64,000 nt of DNA from Alcanivoracaceae bacterium (lineage in GTDB: Bacteria > Pseudomonadota > Gammaproteobacteria > Pseudomonadales > Alcanivoracaceae), in assembly GCA_029210325.1 (NCBI GenBank), contig JARGPU010000001.1, positions 1,482,646 through 1,546,645 of the forward strand, in the 5' to 3' direction. A model generated the notes under the pieces. That model did not search any database and had not been told where the DNA came from. It saw only the letters and a program-made list of their open reading frames with translations. The translations under genes were made by a program, and so were the position numbers. Below are positions 28,905 through 37,547 of this stretch, in pieces. Each line of letters opens with the position of its first letter. Position 1 is the stretch's first letter.

Positions 28905-28917
28905 TAGAATCGCCGCC
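28905..28917 (+). promoter_or_regulatory. Promoter -10 box (TAGAAT) of rluC, possibly leaderless
   Basis: TAGAAT at 28905-28910 ends seven bases before the rluC ATG, and no Shine-Dalgarno sequence lies in between. The following CGCCGCC is a GC-rich discriminator. No clear -35 hexamer is present at 16-18 bases. If the -10 box is used, transcription would start at or beside the A of the start codon. Confidence 0.45.
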
Positions 28918-29874
28918 ATGTCAGAACCTACCCCCGCAAAAGTCACCTTTGTCACCATCGGCGAGGATCGTATCGGCCAACGGCTGGATAACTTCCTCAT
29001 CGGTCACCTCAAGGGCGTGCCCAAGTCTCGCATCTATCGAATCATCCGCGATGGACAGGTGCGGGTGAACAAGAAGCGGGCGTCACAGACCACCCGTCTC
29101 GAGCAAGGCGACGAAGTCCGTATCCCGCCGGTTCGCATCGCCGAGGCCACCGTTGCCCCGGCGGTGGGTGCTGGCCTGGCCGAACGGCTGACCCGCGGGC
29201 TGGTCTATGAGGATGACTGGCTGCTGGTATACAACAAGCCCGCTGGCCTTGCCGTTCACGGTGGTAGTGGCATCAGTCTTGGCCTGATCGAAACCCTGCG
29301 TGCATTACGGCCCAAAGAAGACCAGCTGGAGCTGGTGCACCGCCTTGACCGGGACACATCGGGTCTGATCATGGTGGCGCGCAAGCGCAGCTTCTTACGT
29401 CGCCTGCAGAAGCTAATGCAGGCTGGCGGTATGGAAAAGCGCTACTGGCTGATATGCCATGGTTTTAAAGGTCAGAGCCGTAGCGTCAATGCGCCGCTGC
29501 TCAAGCTCACCAGCAGTAATAATGAGCGCATTGTGCGGGTGTCGCGCGAGGGTAAAGCCTCTGATACCGAGTTTCGTATTCTTGAGCGGCTTGCCGATAC
29601 CCAGCTGGTGGAGGCAACCCTGGGAACCGGGCGCACCCATCAGATTCGTGTTCATGCCCAGTACGGCGGTTTTCCGCTGTTGGGGGATAGTAAATACGGT
29701 AGTCCGGCGGTCAATGAGCGACTCAAGAAGATGGGAATCCAGCGCCTGTGCCTGCATGCCCGCACCTTAAAGCTGCGTCATCCGGAAACTGGTGCCCAGT
29801 TGTCACTGGAAGCCCCTTTGGATGACGCCTTTGAGCATGCCCTTAAAGTGCTTAAAAAGGAAAAGGTGGCATGA
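28918..29874 (+). CDS. rluC: 23S rRNA pseudouridine synthase RluC
   Basis: A 318-residue enzyme. An S4 RNA-binding domain occupies about 18-75 (RIGQRLDNFLIGHLKGVPKS). The RsuA/RluA catalytic domain carries HRLDRDTSGL (141-150) with catalytic Asp144. GTGRTHQIRVHAQYGGFPLLG is the usual conserved block (about 238-258). RluC converts uridines 955, 2504 and 2580 of 23S rRNA in Escherichia coli. Its position divergent from rne is conserved in gammaproteobacteria. The stop overlaps the next gene. Confidence 0.93.
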   Translation: MSEPTPAKVTFVTIGEDRIGQRLDNFLIGHLKGVPKSRIYRIIRDGQVRVNKKRASQTTRLEQGDEVRIPPVRIAEATVAPAVGAGLAERLTRGLVYEDDWLLVYNKPAGLAVHGGSGISLGLIETLRALRPKEDQLELVHRLDRDTSGLIMVARKRSFLRRLQKLMQAGGMEKRYWLICHGFKGQSRSVNAPLLKLTSSNNERIVRVSREGKASDTEFRILERLADTQLVEATLGTGRTHQIRVHAQYGGFPLLGDSKYGSPAVNERLKKMGIQRLCLHARTLKLRHPETGAQLSLEAPLDDAFEHALKVLKKEKVA

Positions 29875-30527
29875 AGCAGTTAGTCATCTTCGACTGGGAC
29901 GGCACTTTGATGGACTCCACTGGCCGGATTGTCGAGTGTCTGTGTTTGGCGGCGGATGATACGGGCCTGCCAACGCTGGCTGCTGATCATGCTCGCTCGA
30001 TTATCGGTCTGGGCCTGCCGGAGGCGATACGTACCCTGTATCCCGGAATAGATAGCGATGATGCGGAACAGATGCGGCAACATTATGCCCGTCATTTTAT
30101 CGCTGCCGAGGAAGTGCCCAGTCGGCTGTTTCCTGGAGTGCGCGAGCTGCTTGATGAGCTGAGTGATAGTGGGGTCACCATGGCGGTGGCCACCGGCAAG
30201 AGTCGCAAGGGCCTGGATCGGGTTTGGCGGGGTAGTGATCTGGGCGGCTACTTTGCTGCCTCCCGTTGCGCTGATGAGTCCCGCTCCAAACCACATCCGG
30301 CTATGGTCAATGAGCTATTGGCGCAGCTGGGCAAAGCACCCCATCAGGCGCTGGTGGTGGGCGATACCAGCTTTGATCTGCAGATGGCCAGCAACGCTGG
30401 AGTCGAATCCGTCGCGATGAGCTGGGGAGCCCACCCCCGCGAGCTGCTGGCACAATATTCACCGCGTATGGTGTTGGATGATATTCGCGGTATCCTGCCG
30501 CTTCTTAAAATGTCGGAGATGACCTGA
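29871..30527 (+). CDS. HAD-IA family phosphatase (phosphoglycolate phosphatase-like)
   Basis: A 218-residue HAD hydrolase. Motif I IFDWDGTLMDS is at residues 4-14, motif II threonine in MAVATGKS, motif III lysine in RSKPHPAM, and motif IV VVGDTSFDLQMA. The cap is the small helical type after motif I. It is usually annotated as a Gph or YjjG relative. The substrate is not readable. The ATG overlaps the rluC stop and the next gene begins one base after its stop, so rluC, this gene and the S49 peptidase form one operon. Confidence 0.88.
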   Translation: MKQLVIFDWDGTLMDSTGRIVECLCLAADDTGLPTLAADHARSIIGLGLPEAIRTLYPGIDSDDAEQMRQHYARHFIAAEEVPSRLFPGVRELLDELSDSGVTMAVATGKSRKGLDRVWRGSDLGGYFAASRCADESRSKPHPAMVNELLAQLGKAPHQALVVGDTSFDLQMASNAGVESVAMSWGAHPRELLAQYSPRMVLDDIRGILPLLKMSEMT

Positions 30528-30528
30528 T

Positions 30529-31491
30529 ATGGATCTGAATCAGGGAGGTCGGCCACAGTCCGATCGCGAGTGGAAACTGCTGGAAAAACTGCTGCTGTCG
30601 GTGCATGACGAGAGCCGTAAACAGCGCCGCTGGACGATTTTTTTCCGGGTGGTAACGTTCGCTTATCTATTCTTGTTGTTGTTCCTGCTGATGCCCGGAC
30701 GTATGAGCATGCCAACGCCGGTTAGTGGCGAGCATGTCGGTGTGGTGGATGTTTCCGGAGTGATCGCCGATGGTGCTGATGCCAGTGCAGATATGATCGT
30801 TACCGGGTTGCGCGAAGCCTTTGAGGCTAATGATAGCAAGGCAGTGTTGTTGCGCATTAACAGCCCTGGCGGCTCACCGGTACAGTCGGCCTATGTTTAT
30901 CGGGAGATCATGCGACTGCGTGATAAACACCCGAATAAGCCGGTTTATGCGGTGATCGTGGATGTCGGCGCTTCCGGTGCCTATTACATTGCTGCAGCGG
31001 CTGACTATATCTATGCGGACCAGGCCAGTATCGTCGGCTCCATTGGTGTGATCATGGCGGGCTTCGGATTTACCGAGGCCATCGACAAGCTGGGCGTGGA
31101 GCGGCGGGTGATGATTGCTGGTAATAACAAGGCATTGCTGGATCCGTTTACCCCTGTGCAGGCTGATCAGCAGAAGCATGTGCAGAACATGCTTGATGAG
31201 ATTCATGGTCAGTTTATTGAAGCAGTTAAGCAGGGCCGCGGTGAGCGTCTGACCGAGGGCCGTGATAGCGAAATTTTCTCAGGTTTGTTCTGGACCGGTG
31301 AGCGCGCCCTTGAGCTGGGTTTGATTGATGGCCTTGGCAGCCCCGGGCAGGTGTCTCGGGATGTTATTGGTGTTCATGAGATGGTCGATTATACGCCGCG
31401 CCGACACCCGCTGGATGATCTGCTGGGTCGGCTAGGCACCAGTGTTGGTCAGAGTATGGCTAACGCGCTGGGCGGCATGACGGTGCGTTGA
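30529..31491 (+). CDS. sppA: Signal peptide peptidase SppA-like, S49 family
   Basis: A 320-residue inner-membrane serine peptidase with one membrane helix (about 43-60) and a periplasmic catalytic domain. INSPGGSPVQSAYVYREI (around 106-123) and the nucleophile region VDVGASGAYYIAAAAD are clear. The Lys of the Ser/Lys dyad is likely in the segment after VMIAGNNK. This is the short, single-domain form rather than the double-length Escherichia coli SppA. It degrades cleaved signal peptides. It converges on maf with nine bases between. Confidence 0.88.
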   Translation: MDLNQGGRPQSDREWKLLEKLLLSVHDESRKQRRWTIFFRVVTFAYLFLLLFLLMPGRMSMPTPVSGEHVGVVDVSGVIADGADASADMIVTGLREAFEANDSKAVLLRINSPGGSPVQSAYVYREIMRLRDKHPNKPVYAVIVDVGASGAYYIAAAADYIYADQASIVGSIGVIMAGFGFTEAIDKLGVERRVMIAGNNKALLDPFTPVQADQQKHVQNMLDEIHGQFIEAVKQGRGERLTEGRDSEIFSGLFWTGERALELGLIDGLGSPGQVSRDVIGVHEMVDYTPRRHPLDDLLGRLGTSVGQSMANALGGMTVR

Positions 31492-31500
31492 AAGGATGGC

Positions 31501-32094
31501 TCAGGGGAGGGCGACGCCTTCCCCTGCCAGCATCTCGGTCAGCCGGATCAGAGGCAGGCCGATCAGAGCATTCGGGTCATCCCCTTCCAGTCGACGAAAC
31601 AGGGTGATGCCAAGTCCTTCCGATTTGAAGCTGCCGGCACAGTTGAGCGGCTGCTCCTTGTTGATATACGAACTGATTGCGTCACTGCTGAGCTGGCGGA
31701 AGTGAACCTTGAAGGGTTCGCAGCATAGCTGGTACTGATCGCTGGCGCTGTTATACAGGCAGAGTCCGGTGAGAAAAGTGACGCAGCTGCCGCTGACTTG
31801 CAGCAGCTGCTCGACGGCTCGCTCGGCACTGCCTGGTTTGCCAACAATACTGCCGTCCTCCAGTACCGCCACCTGATCCGAGCCAATTACCAGCGCTGCG
31901 GGGTGCCGTGCAGCCACTGCACGGGCTTTTTCCAGTGCCAGGCGCTGAACCAGCTCCTCGGCAGGTTCATCAGGCTGGCGGCTTTCATCAATATCAGGGC
32001 TATCACACAGGAACTGCAGACCAAGACGGCCCAGTAGCTCGCGGCGAAAGGGTGAGGAGGAGGCCAGTACCAGTGGTGGGTGTTCGTGGCTCAT
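31501..32094 (-). CDS. Maf/YceF family nucleotide pyrophosphatase
   Basis: A 197-residue Maf protein. The N-terminal signature LVLASSSPFRRELLGRLG and the downstream DESRQPDEPAEELVQRLA, VIGSDQVAVL and GKPGSAERA blocks are all conserved. YceF-type members hydrolyse 7-methyl-GTP and so clean up modified nucleotides. The gene is divergent from yceD as in many gammaproteobacteria, with 118 bp between starts. Confidence 0.92.
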   Translation of the reverse strand: MSHEHPPLVLASSSPFRRELLGRLGLQFLCDSPDIDESRQPDEPAEELVQRLALEKARAVAARHPAALVIGSDQVAVLEDGSIVGKPGSAERAVEQLLQVSGSCVTFLTGLCLYNSASDQYQLCCEPFKVHFRQLSSDAISSYINKEQPLNCAGSFKSEGLGITLFRRLEGDDPNALIGLPLIRLTEMLAGEGVALP

Positions 32095-32174
32095 GTCCGG
32101 GCTCCGTAGTCAGGGGTGGCGATTGTCCCGTTAAAAAGGCTTTTCACTCAAGCAGTTAAGCCTGCAAATTGGCT

Positions 32175-32203
32175 TTGACAGGGGGGCGGTGCATCACTAG
32201 AAT
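32175..32203 (+). promoter_or_regulatory. Strong sigma-70 promoter of yceD-rpmF
   Basis: A perfect TTGACA (32175-32180), a 17-base spacer and TAGAAT (32198-32203). The start codon of yceD is at 32213, nine bases after the -10 box. The transcript should begin at about 32210-32212, leaving almost no 5' untranslated region. No Shine-Dalgarno sequence precedes the ATG. The region after the -10 box is GC-rich (TGCGCGC). Confidence 0.8.
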
Positions 32204-32212
32204 TGCGCGCCT

Positions 32213-32731
32213 ATGAATTCCGGGCAACTTCCGTCGTTTCTTGAGCCGCGCAAACTGGCCGATCAGGAAGCTGAAATCAAGGGTCAGACCACCGTAGCAC
32301 GGTTGCCCAGACTGGCGGAGTTTCGCCACAGTCAGGATGAAATCGTCGAGGTGGCGCTTCGCTTTGGCCGTGACGAAGAGCGTCGGCAGCAAGTTACAGG
32401 TACGGTGAAAACCCGTCTGCAACTGACCTGCCAGCGTTGTCTGGAGCTGGTGCAGACAGCCGTTCAGGCCAATGTTGCGCTGGTGATGGTATATGACGAG
32501 GAGCAGATCAAGGCGCTGCCTGAACATCTGGATCCTTGGCTGGTAACCGACGAGAGAATTACTCTCTCCGAGTTGCTTGAAGAAGAGTTATTGCTGGCGC
32601 TGCCGCTGGTGGCCATGCATGAACAATGTCCGGTGGTGCTGCACAAGTCTGCAGAGCCGGCGGCAGCGGTAGAGTCTAAACGGGATAACCCCTTTGCAGT
32701 TCTGGCTCAGCTTAAGAGTCGGGACGATTAA
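32213..32731 (+). CDS. yceD: YceD (DUF177), large ribosomal RNA accumulation protein
   Basis: A 172-residue DUF177 protein. The conserved cysteine region LTCQRCLELVQTAV is near residue 68 and the C-terminal HEQCPV near 138. YceD homologues are needed for normal 23S rRNA accumulation in plants and bacteria and are almost always encoded before rpmF, as here (12-base gap). The ATG at 32213 matches the family N-terminus, so the short distance to the promoter is not an annotation error. Confidence 0.9.
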   Translation: MNSGQLPSFLEPRKLADQEAEIKGQTTVARLPRLAEFRHSQDEIVEVALRFGRDEERRQQVTGTVKTRLQLTCQRCLELVQTAVQANVALVMVYDEEQIKALPEHLDPWLVTDERITLSELLEEELLLALPLVAMHEQCPVVLHKSAEPAAAVESKRDNPFAVLAQLKSRDD

Positions 32732-32743
32732 CAGGAGCGCACC

Positions 32744-32941
32744 ATGGCAGTTCAACAGGCACATACCACTCGATCCAAGCGCGGCATGCGTCGTTCCCAC
32801 GATGCGCTGAGCAAGCCGACCCTGAGCGTCGACAGCAACACTGGTGAGGTTCATCGCCGTCACCACATCACTCCGGATGGCTACTACCGTGGTCGCCAGG
32901 TGATCACTCAAGCGGTAGAAATCGACGACGATCAGGAGTAA
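32744..32941 (+). CDS. rpmF: 50S ribosomal protein L32
   Basis: A 65-residue basic protein. [20 protein letters not shown] is the canonical L32 start, followed by [15 protein letters not shown]. It lacks zinc-binding cysteines (C-minus form) and ends in a short acidic tail. The RBS AGGAG lies eight bases before the ATG. It is followed by a hairpin terminator before plsX. Confidence 0.97.
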   Translation: MAVQQAHTTRSKRGMRRSHDALSKPTLSVDSNTGEVHRRHHITPDGYYRGRQVITQAVEIDDDQE

Positions 32942-32953
32942 TCCTGAATCGAT

Positions 32954-32981
32954 AAAAACGGGAGCTGCGGCTCCCGTTTTT
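32954..32981 (+). terminator. Rho-independent terminator after rpmF
   Basis: A stem of AAAAACGGGAG paired with CTCCCGTTTTT, closed by a C-G pair and a TGCG loop, followed by T5. It probably ends or attenuates the yceD-rpmF transcript before plsX, which starts about 100 bases later. Confidence 0.88.
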
Positions 32982-33082
32982 ATTTGCGTGATTGCGTTTT
33001 CTTACAAAGCGGAAGCGGAAAAAGAAATCAGAATCCGGCATAGTGCCTGCCGTTCTGACCAACAAGAATATCCGGGGAAACT

Positions 33083-34120
33083 ATGTCGCAGGTGACGCTT
33101 GCTGTAGATGGCATGGGGGGAGATGCAGGCTTGTCGGTGACCGTGCCGGCGATTGCAAAACTGCTTGCTGCTAATCAGTCTGTCCACATTATTCTTGTCG
33201 CCCTGGATGAGCCCGGCCAGCAAGCGCTGGCGGCGGCGGGTCTTGCCGCACATCCCCGTGTTGAGTTTATTGTTGCAGCAGAAGTGGTCACCATGGATGA
33301 CCCAGTGGCTGTGGCGCTGCGCAGTAAAAAACAGTCTTCCATGCGTCTGGCGATCAATCAGGTTCGAGATGGCCGAGCGCAGGCGGCAGTCAGCGCTGGA
33401 AATACTGGCGCGCTGATGGCGATTTCCCGATTTGTTTTGAAAACTTTGCCGGGCATTGAAAGGCCGGCTATCTGTGCGCCCATTCCAACCCGCAAGGGCC
33501 AGTGTCATATGCTGGATCTGGGTGCCAATGTGGACTCAGAGCCACAACACCTGCTGCAGTTCGCCATTATGGGAAGTGCTTTGGTGCGTGCCGTGGATCA
33601 AATTGAAAATCCCCGTGTAGCCTTGCTCAACATCGGCGAAGAAGACATCAAGGGTAACGAGCAGATCAAAGATGCCGCCCGGTTACTGGAAGCCCACCCG
33701 CAATTGAATTACGTGGGTTTTGTCGAGGGTAACGGTATTTTTCAGGGCGATGTGGATGTCGTTGTCAGTGATGGCTTTGTTGGTAATGTGGCATTGAAAA
33801 CCATGGAGGGCGTCGCCTCCATGATTAGTCATATGATTCGTGAGGAAATCGGTCAGTCCTGGTTGAAGAAATTATCTGGTCTGATGGCCTTGCCAGTGTT
33901 GCGTGGCTTGAAGCAACGCCTTGATCCGCAGCGCTATAATGGTGCCAGTTTGGTAGGGCTTAACGGTATCGTAGTGAAGAGTCACGGCGGTGCCGATATC
34001 AATGGTTTTCTCAGCGCGCTGCAGGTTGCTGTGCACGAAGCAGATCGCAACGTGCCGGCACTTATTGGGGCCGGGCTAGCGCAGTCGCCGCTGATAAATG
34101 CAGGAGAATCTGATGAGTAA
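33083..34120 (+). CDS. plsX: Phosphate acyltransferase PlsX
   Basis: A 345-residue enzyme that makes acyl-phosphate from acyl-ACP for phospholipid synthesis. TLAVDGMGGDAGLSVTVPA opens the protein. VSAGNTGALMAISRFVLK, MLDLGANVDSEPQHL and DGFVGNVALKTMEGVA are all signature blocks. The fab gene order continues directly, but fabH, which lies between plsX and fabD in Escherichia coli, is absent. The last bases overlap the fabD start. Confidence 0.95.
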   Translation: MSQVTLAVDGMGGDAGLSVTVPAIAKLLAANQSVHIILVALDEPGQQALAAAGLAAHPRVEFIVAAEVVTMDDPVAVALRSKKQSSMRLAINQVRDGRAQAAVSAGNTGALMAISRFVLKTLPGIERPAICAPIPTRKGQCHMLDLGANVDSEPQHLLQFAIMGSALVRAVDQIENPRVALLNIGEEDIKGNEQIKDAARLLEAHPQLNYVGFVEGNGIFQGDVDVVVSDGFVGNVALKTMEGVASMISHMIREEIGQSWLKKLSGLMALPVLRGLKQRLDPQRYNGASLVGLNGIVVKSHGGADINGFLSALQVAVHEADRNVPALIGAGLAQSPLINAGESDE

Positions 34121-35042
34121 AACTGCCTTTATTTTTCCCGGCCAGGGTTCCCAGTCGGTCGCCATGTTGGCCGACCTTGGTGCTGAAACCATGGTTCGCC
34201 AGACCTTTCAGGAGGCGTCTGGGGCACTTGGTTATGATCTTTGGGATCTGATTCAAAGTGGTCCTGCAGAACTGCTCAACAGTACTGACAAAACCCAGCC
34301 AGCACTGCTCGCCAGTGGCGTTGCGTTGTGGCGTTTATGGCAGCAGCGTGGTGCTGCACGGCCGGACTTTCTCGCTGGGCACAGTTTGGGTGAGTACACC
34401 GCTCTGGTTTGTGCTGGCGTGTTCAATCTCGGCGATGGCGTCCGTCTGGTTGAAAAGCGTGGCCAATTTATGCAGCAAGCGGTGCCTGCGGGCACGGGCG
34501 GCATGGCGGCCATTCTTGGTCTTGATGATGATCAGGTTCGTGCCGCTTGCGCAGTCGCTGCCGAGGGCGATGTGGTTGAAGCGGTCAACCTGAATGCGCC
34601 CGGTCAGGTGGTGATAGCGGGCAGCGCTGCCGCAGTCGAGCGAGGCATTGCGGCTTGCAAGGATGCCGGTGCCAAGCGCGCCATAGCCCTGCCGGTCAGT
34701 GTGCCGTCGCACTGTGCGCTGATGAAGCCCGCTGCCGAGCAGTTGGCTGAGGTTCTTGCTGGCATGGTGCTGCATGCGGCCGAGTTGCCAGTAATAAATA
34801 ATGTTGATGTAGCCATCGCAACAGATTCGTCACAGATTCGTGATGCACTGGTGCGCCAGTTGTATTCACCGGTGCGCTGGGTGGAAACGGTTCAGAGACT
34901 CAGTGCGGAAGGAGTGGCTCATGCCTATGAATGTGGCCCTGGAAAAGTGCTGTCTGGTCTGGTGAAGCGAATTGACAAGGACATGACGGTGTTCGCGTTG
35001 GAAAATGCGGACGCCTTCAATCGGGCACTGGGAGAAGCATGA
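34113..35042 (+). CDS. fabD: Malonyl-CoA:ACP transacylase FabD
   Basis: A 309-residue enzyme that loads malonate onto ACP. FPGQGSQSVAM is at the N-terminus. The nucleophile elbow GHSLGEY places Ser91, and a catalytic His lies in VPSHCALM (around 200). The ATG at 34113 is preceded by AGGAG with good spacing and overlaps the plsX stop; an upstream in-frame start is rejected. It overlaps fabG by 1-4 bases. Confidence 0.95.
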   Translation: MSKTAFIFPGQGSQSVAMLADLGAETMVRQTFQEASGALGYDLWDLIQSGPAELLNSTDKTQPALLASGVALWRLWQQRGAARPDFLAGHSLGEYTALVCAGVFNLGDGVRLVEKRGQFMQQAVPAGTGGMAAILGLDDDQVRAACAVAAEGDVVEAVNLNAPGQVVIAGSAAAVERGIAACKDAGAKRAIALPVSVPSHCALMKPAAEQLAEVLAGMVLHAAELPVINNVDVAIATDSSQIRDALVRQLYSPVRWVETVQRLSAEGVAHAYECGPGKVLSGLVKRIDKDMTVFALENADAFNRALGEA

Positions 35043-35785
35043 TGGCAGAACAGGCAAAGATCGCTCTGGTCACCGGAGCTAGCCGTGGGATCGGTCGGGC
35101 TATTGCCGCGCGGCTGGCGGCAGATGGCTTTACCGTGATTGGCACCGCCACCTCACAGGCAGGGGCTGACAGCATCGCTGCGTTTTTGCAGGAAAGCGGC
35201 AGCCAGGGCGGTGCTGTAGTGCTGGATGTTAGCGATGCAGCTTCAGTGGAAAGTGCACTGGCAGAGATTAATGGCAAGTTTGGTGCGCCATTGGTGCTGG
35301 TTAACAATGCGGGTATTACCCGTGACAACATTATGCTGCGGATGAAGGATGACGAGTGGGATGCGGTGATTAATACCAATCTCAACTCCCTGTTCCGGGT
35401 TTGTAAGGGCACTTTGAAGGGCATGACCAAGGCGCGCTGGGGCAGAATTATCAATATCAGCTCTGTGGTGGGTGTTATGGGCAACCCGGGTCAGGCAAAC
35501 TACGCCGCAGCCAAAGGTGGTGTGGAAGGTTTTACCCGCGCTTTGGCCCGGGAAATCGGCTCACGCAACATTACGGTAAACAGTGTTGCGCCAGGATTTA
35601 TCCAGACCGATATGACTGATCATTTGCCGGAAGCGCAGCGTGAAGCGCTACTGTCACAGATCCCTCTGGGCCGCCTTGGCAGCCCGGAAGAGATAGCCAG
35701 CGCGGTGGCCTGGTTGGCCAGTGACGGTGGCGGATATGTCACTGGCACTACAATTCATGTCAATGGCGGCATGTTCACTGGCTGA
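35042..35785 (+). CDS. fabG: 3-oxoacyl-ACP reductase FabG
   Basis: A 247-residue short-chain dehydrogenase. It has the NADP-binding TGASRGIGRA near residue 11, NNAG in the third strand, and the catalytic Ser and YxxxK in NISSVVG and NYAAAKGG. An ATG one codon upstream (35039) is equally possible. It performs the first reduction of fatty-acid elongation. A 162-bp gap with a separate promoter follows before acpP. Confidence 0.95.
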   Translation: MAEQAKIALVTGASRGIGRAIAARLAADGFTVIGTATSQAGADSIAAFLQESGSQGGAVVLDVSDAASVESALAEINGKFGAPLVLVNNAGITRDNIMLRMKDDEWDAVINTNLNSLFRVCKGTLKGMTKARWGRIINISSVVGVMGNPGQANYAAAKGGVEGFTRALAREIGSRNITVNSVAPGFIQTDMTDHLPEAQREALLSQIPLGRLGSPEEIASAVAWLASDGGGYVTGTTIHVNGGMFTG

Positions 35786-35871
35786 TAATGCATCCTATTG
35801 GTGCGTTATCTGGTTGATTTTGTGAAGTAATATGCAGTAACAGGAACCTCGGCACTAACTGGGATCGCGGC

Positions 35872-35901
35872 TTGCATGGGCTGGAAGCGTTCACCTAGAA
35901 T
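35872..35901 (+). promoter_or_regulatory. acpP promoter
   Basis: TTGCAT (35872-35877), an 18-base spacer and TAGAAT (35896-35901), followed by AGCCGCC. The predicted start near 35908 gives a 40-base leader with AGGAG at 35931-35935. An own promoter lets acpP be transcribed more than the surrounding fab genes. Confidence 0.65.
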
Positions 35902-35947
35902 AGCCGCCTGAGGTGCACGTCACCGATAACAGGAGAGAACACTCATC

Positions 35948-36181
35948 ATGAGCAGCATCGAAGAACGGGTAACCAAGATTATTGTTGAGCAACTGGGGGT
36001 CAAGCCGGAAGACATCAAGCCGGAAGCCTCTTTCGTAGAGGACCTGGGTGCCGATTCTCTGGATACCGTTGAGCTGGTGATGGCTCTCGAAGAGGAATTC
36101 GAAACCGAGATCCCGGACGAGGAAGCCGAAAAGATCAACACCGTCCAGGCAGCCATCGACTACGTAAAGTCGCACGGCTGA
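35948..36181 (+). CDS. acpP: Acyl carrier protein
   Basis: A 77-residue acidic four-helix protein with the phosphopantetheine site [12 protein letters not shown], Ser37. It carries acyl chains for FabD, FabF, FabG and PlsX encoded around it. It is flanked by its own promoter and a terminator-like hairpin. Confidence 0.98.
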   Translation: MSSIEERVTKIIVEQLGVKPEDIKPEASFVEDLGADSLDTVELVMALEEEFETEIPDEEAEKINTVQAAIDYVKSHG

Positions 36182-36197
36182 TTGATCTGGTGATATG

Positions 36198-36236
36198 AAA
36201 AGGCCGCAGGCTCTTCAGGGCTTGCGGCTTTTTCGT
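36198..36236 (+). terminator. Terminator-like hairpin between acpP and fabF
   Basis: An imperfect stem of AAAAGGCCGCAGG and the complementary CTTGCGGCTTTTT closes a short loop and is followed by T5. Readthrough or partial termination would lower fabF relative to acpP expression. Confidence 0.7.
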
Positions 36237-36314
36237 TTTATGTCCCGGTATTGCAACAATAACGGCTTGCAATAGGCAGTCTTTTTGTCGGTCGTGAAGG
36301 CCATGGAGTTAGAT

Positions 36315-37547
36315 ATGCGTCGTGTGGTGGTAACGGGTATGGGGATGCTGACGCCGCTCGGCGTAGATGTGGCGTCATCCTGGCAGGGCCTGATCGCCGG
36401 TAAAAGTGGCATTCGCAGCATTGAGCATTTCGATACATCGGCATTTTCAACTCGCTTTGCCGGCATGGTGCCGGAGTTCGCTCTGGAGGAGTATCTGCCT
36501 CTCAAGGATGCCCGCAAGATGGATGTTTTTATCCAGCATGGCATGGTGGCGGCGATTCAGGCGATCCGTGACAGCGGTATCGAAGTGACCGAAGAAAATG
36601 GTGGTCGTATCGGCGTGGCGATTGGCTCGGGCATCGGGGGATTGACCGGTATCGAGGAAAACCACCGTAAAATGCTTGATGGCGGCCCACGCAAGATTTC
36701 GCCGTTTTTTGTCCCCGGATCAATCATCAATATGCTGGCTGGCAACCTGTCCATTATGTACGGCCTGCGTGGCCCGAATGTTGCCATTGTCACTGCCTGC
36801 ACCTCCGGAACCCACAATATTGGTTTTGCCGCTCAGCAGATTCAGCTTGGCACCGCTGATGTGATGATCGCTGGCGGGGCGGAAAAGGCTTCCAGTGAAC
36901 TGGGCATGGGAGGCTTTGCCGCCGCTCGCGCGCTGTCTACCCGTAATGATGATCCGCAGGCGGCTTCACGCCCTTGGGATCGTGATCGTGACGGCTTTGT
37001 CCTTTCCGACGGTGCCGGCATCGTTGTGCTGGAAGAGTATGAGCATGCCAAGGCTCGCGGCGCGCATATTCATGCTGAGTTGATTGGCTTCGGAATGAGC
37101 GGCGATGCTTATCACATGACTTCGCCCCCGGAAGATGGCGCCGGCGCTGCCATGGCGATGCGCAATGCGTTGGCCAGCGCCGGGGTCACGGCGGAGCAAA
37201 TCGGCTATATCAATGCGCATGGCACTTCCACCAAGGCCGGTGACCTGGCTGAGGCGACGGCGGTTAAATCGGTGTTCGGCGATCATGCTCACAAGCTGGC
37301 AATCAGTTCGACCAAGTCAATGGTCGGCCACTTGCTTGGTGCTGCTGGCGCAGTGGAGGCAATTATCAGCATCCTCGCACTGCGTGATCAGGTGGCGCCG
37401 CCGACCATCAATCTGGACAACCCGGATGATGGCTGTGATCTGGATTTCGTTGCCCATCAGGCGCAACAGCGTGACCTGAAGGTGGTGCTGTCCAACTCGT
37501 TTGGTTTTGGCGGCACCAATGGTTCGCTGGTGTTTCGCCAGATCTGA
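36315..37547 (+). CDS. fabF: 3-oxoacyl-ACP synthase II FabF
   Basis: A 410-residue condensing enzyme. Catalytic Cys162 lies in [11 protein letters not shown], and the two histidines in [11 protein letters not shown] (about 302) and [14 protein letters not shown] (about 339). The ATG at 36315 is preceded by GGAG at six bases; ATGs upstream at 36303 and in-frame starts at 36285 are less well placed. The C-terminal [14 protein letters not shown] is canonical. The stop overlaps the pabC start (TGATG). Confidence 0.95.
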   Translation: MRRVVVTGMGMLTPLGVDVASSWQGLIAGKSGIRSIEHFDTSAFSTRFAGMVPEFALEEYLPLKDARKMDVFIQHGMVAAIQAIRDSGIEVTEENGGRIGVAIGSGIGGLTGIEENHRKMLDGGPRKISPFFVPGSIINMLAGNLSIMYGLRGPNVAIVTACTSGTHNIGFAAQQIQLGTADVMIAGGAEKASSELGMGGFAAARALSTRNDDPQAASRPWDRDRDGFVLSDGAGIVVLEEYEHAKARGAHIHAELIGFGMSGDAYHMTSPPEDGAGAAMAMRNALASAGVTAEQIGYINAHGTSTKAGDLAEATAVKSVFGDHAHKLAISSTKSMVGHLLGAAGAVEAIISILALRDQVAPPTINLDNPDDGCDLDFVAHQAQQRDLKVVLSNSFGFGGTNGSLVFRQI

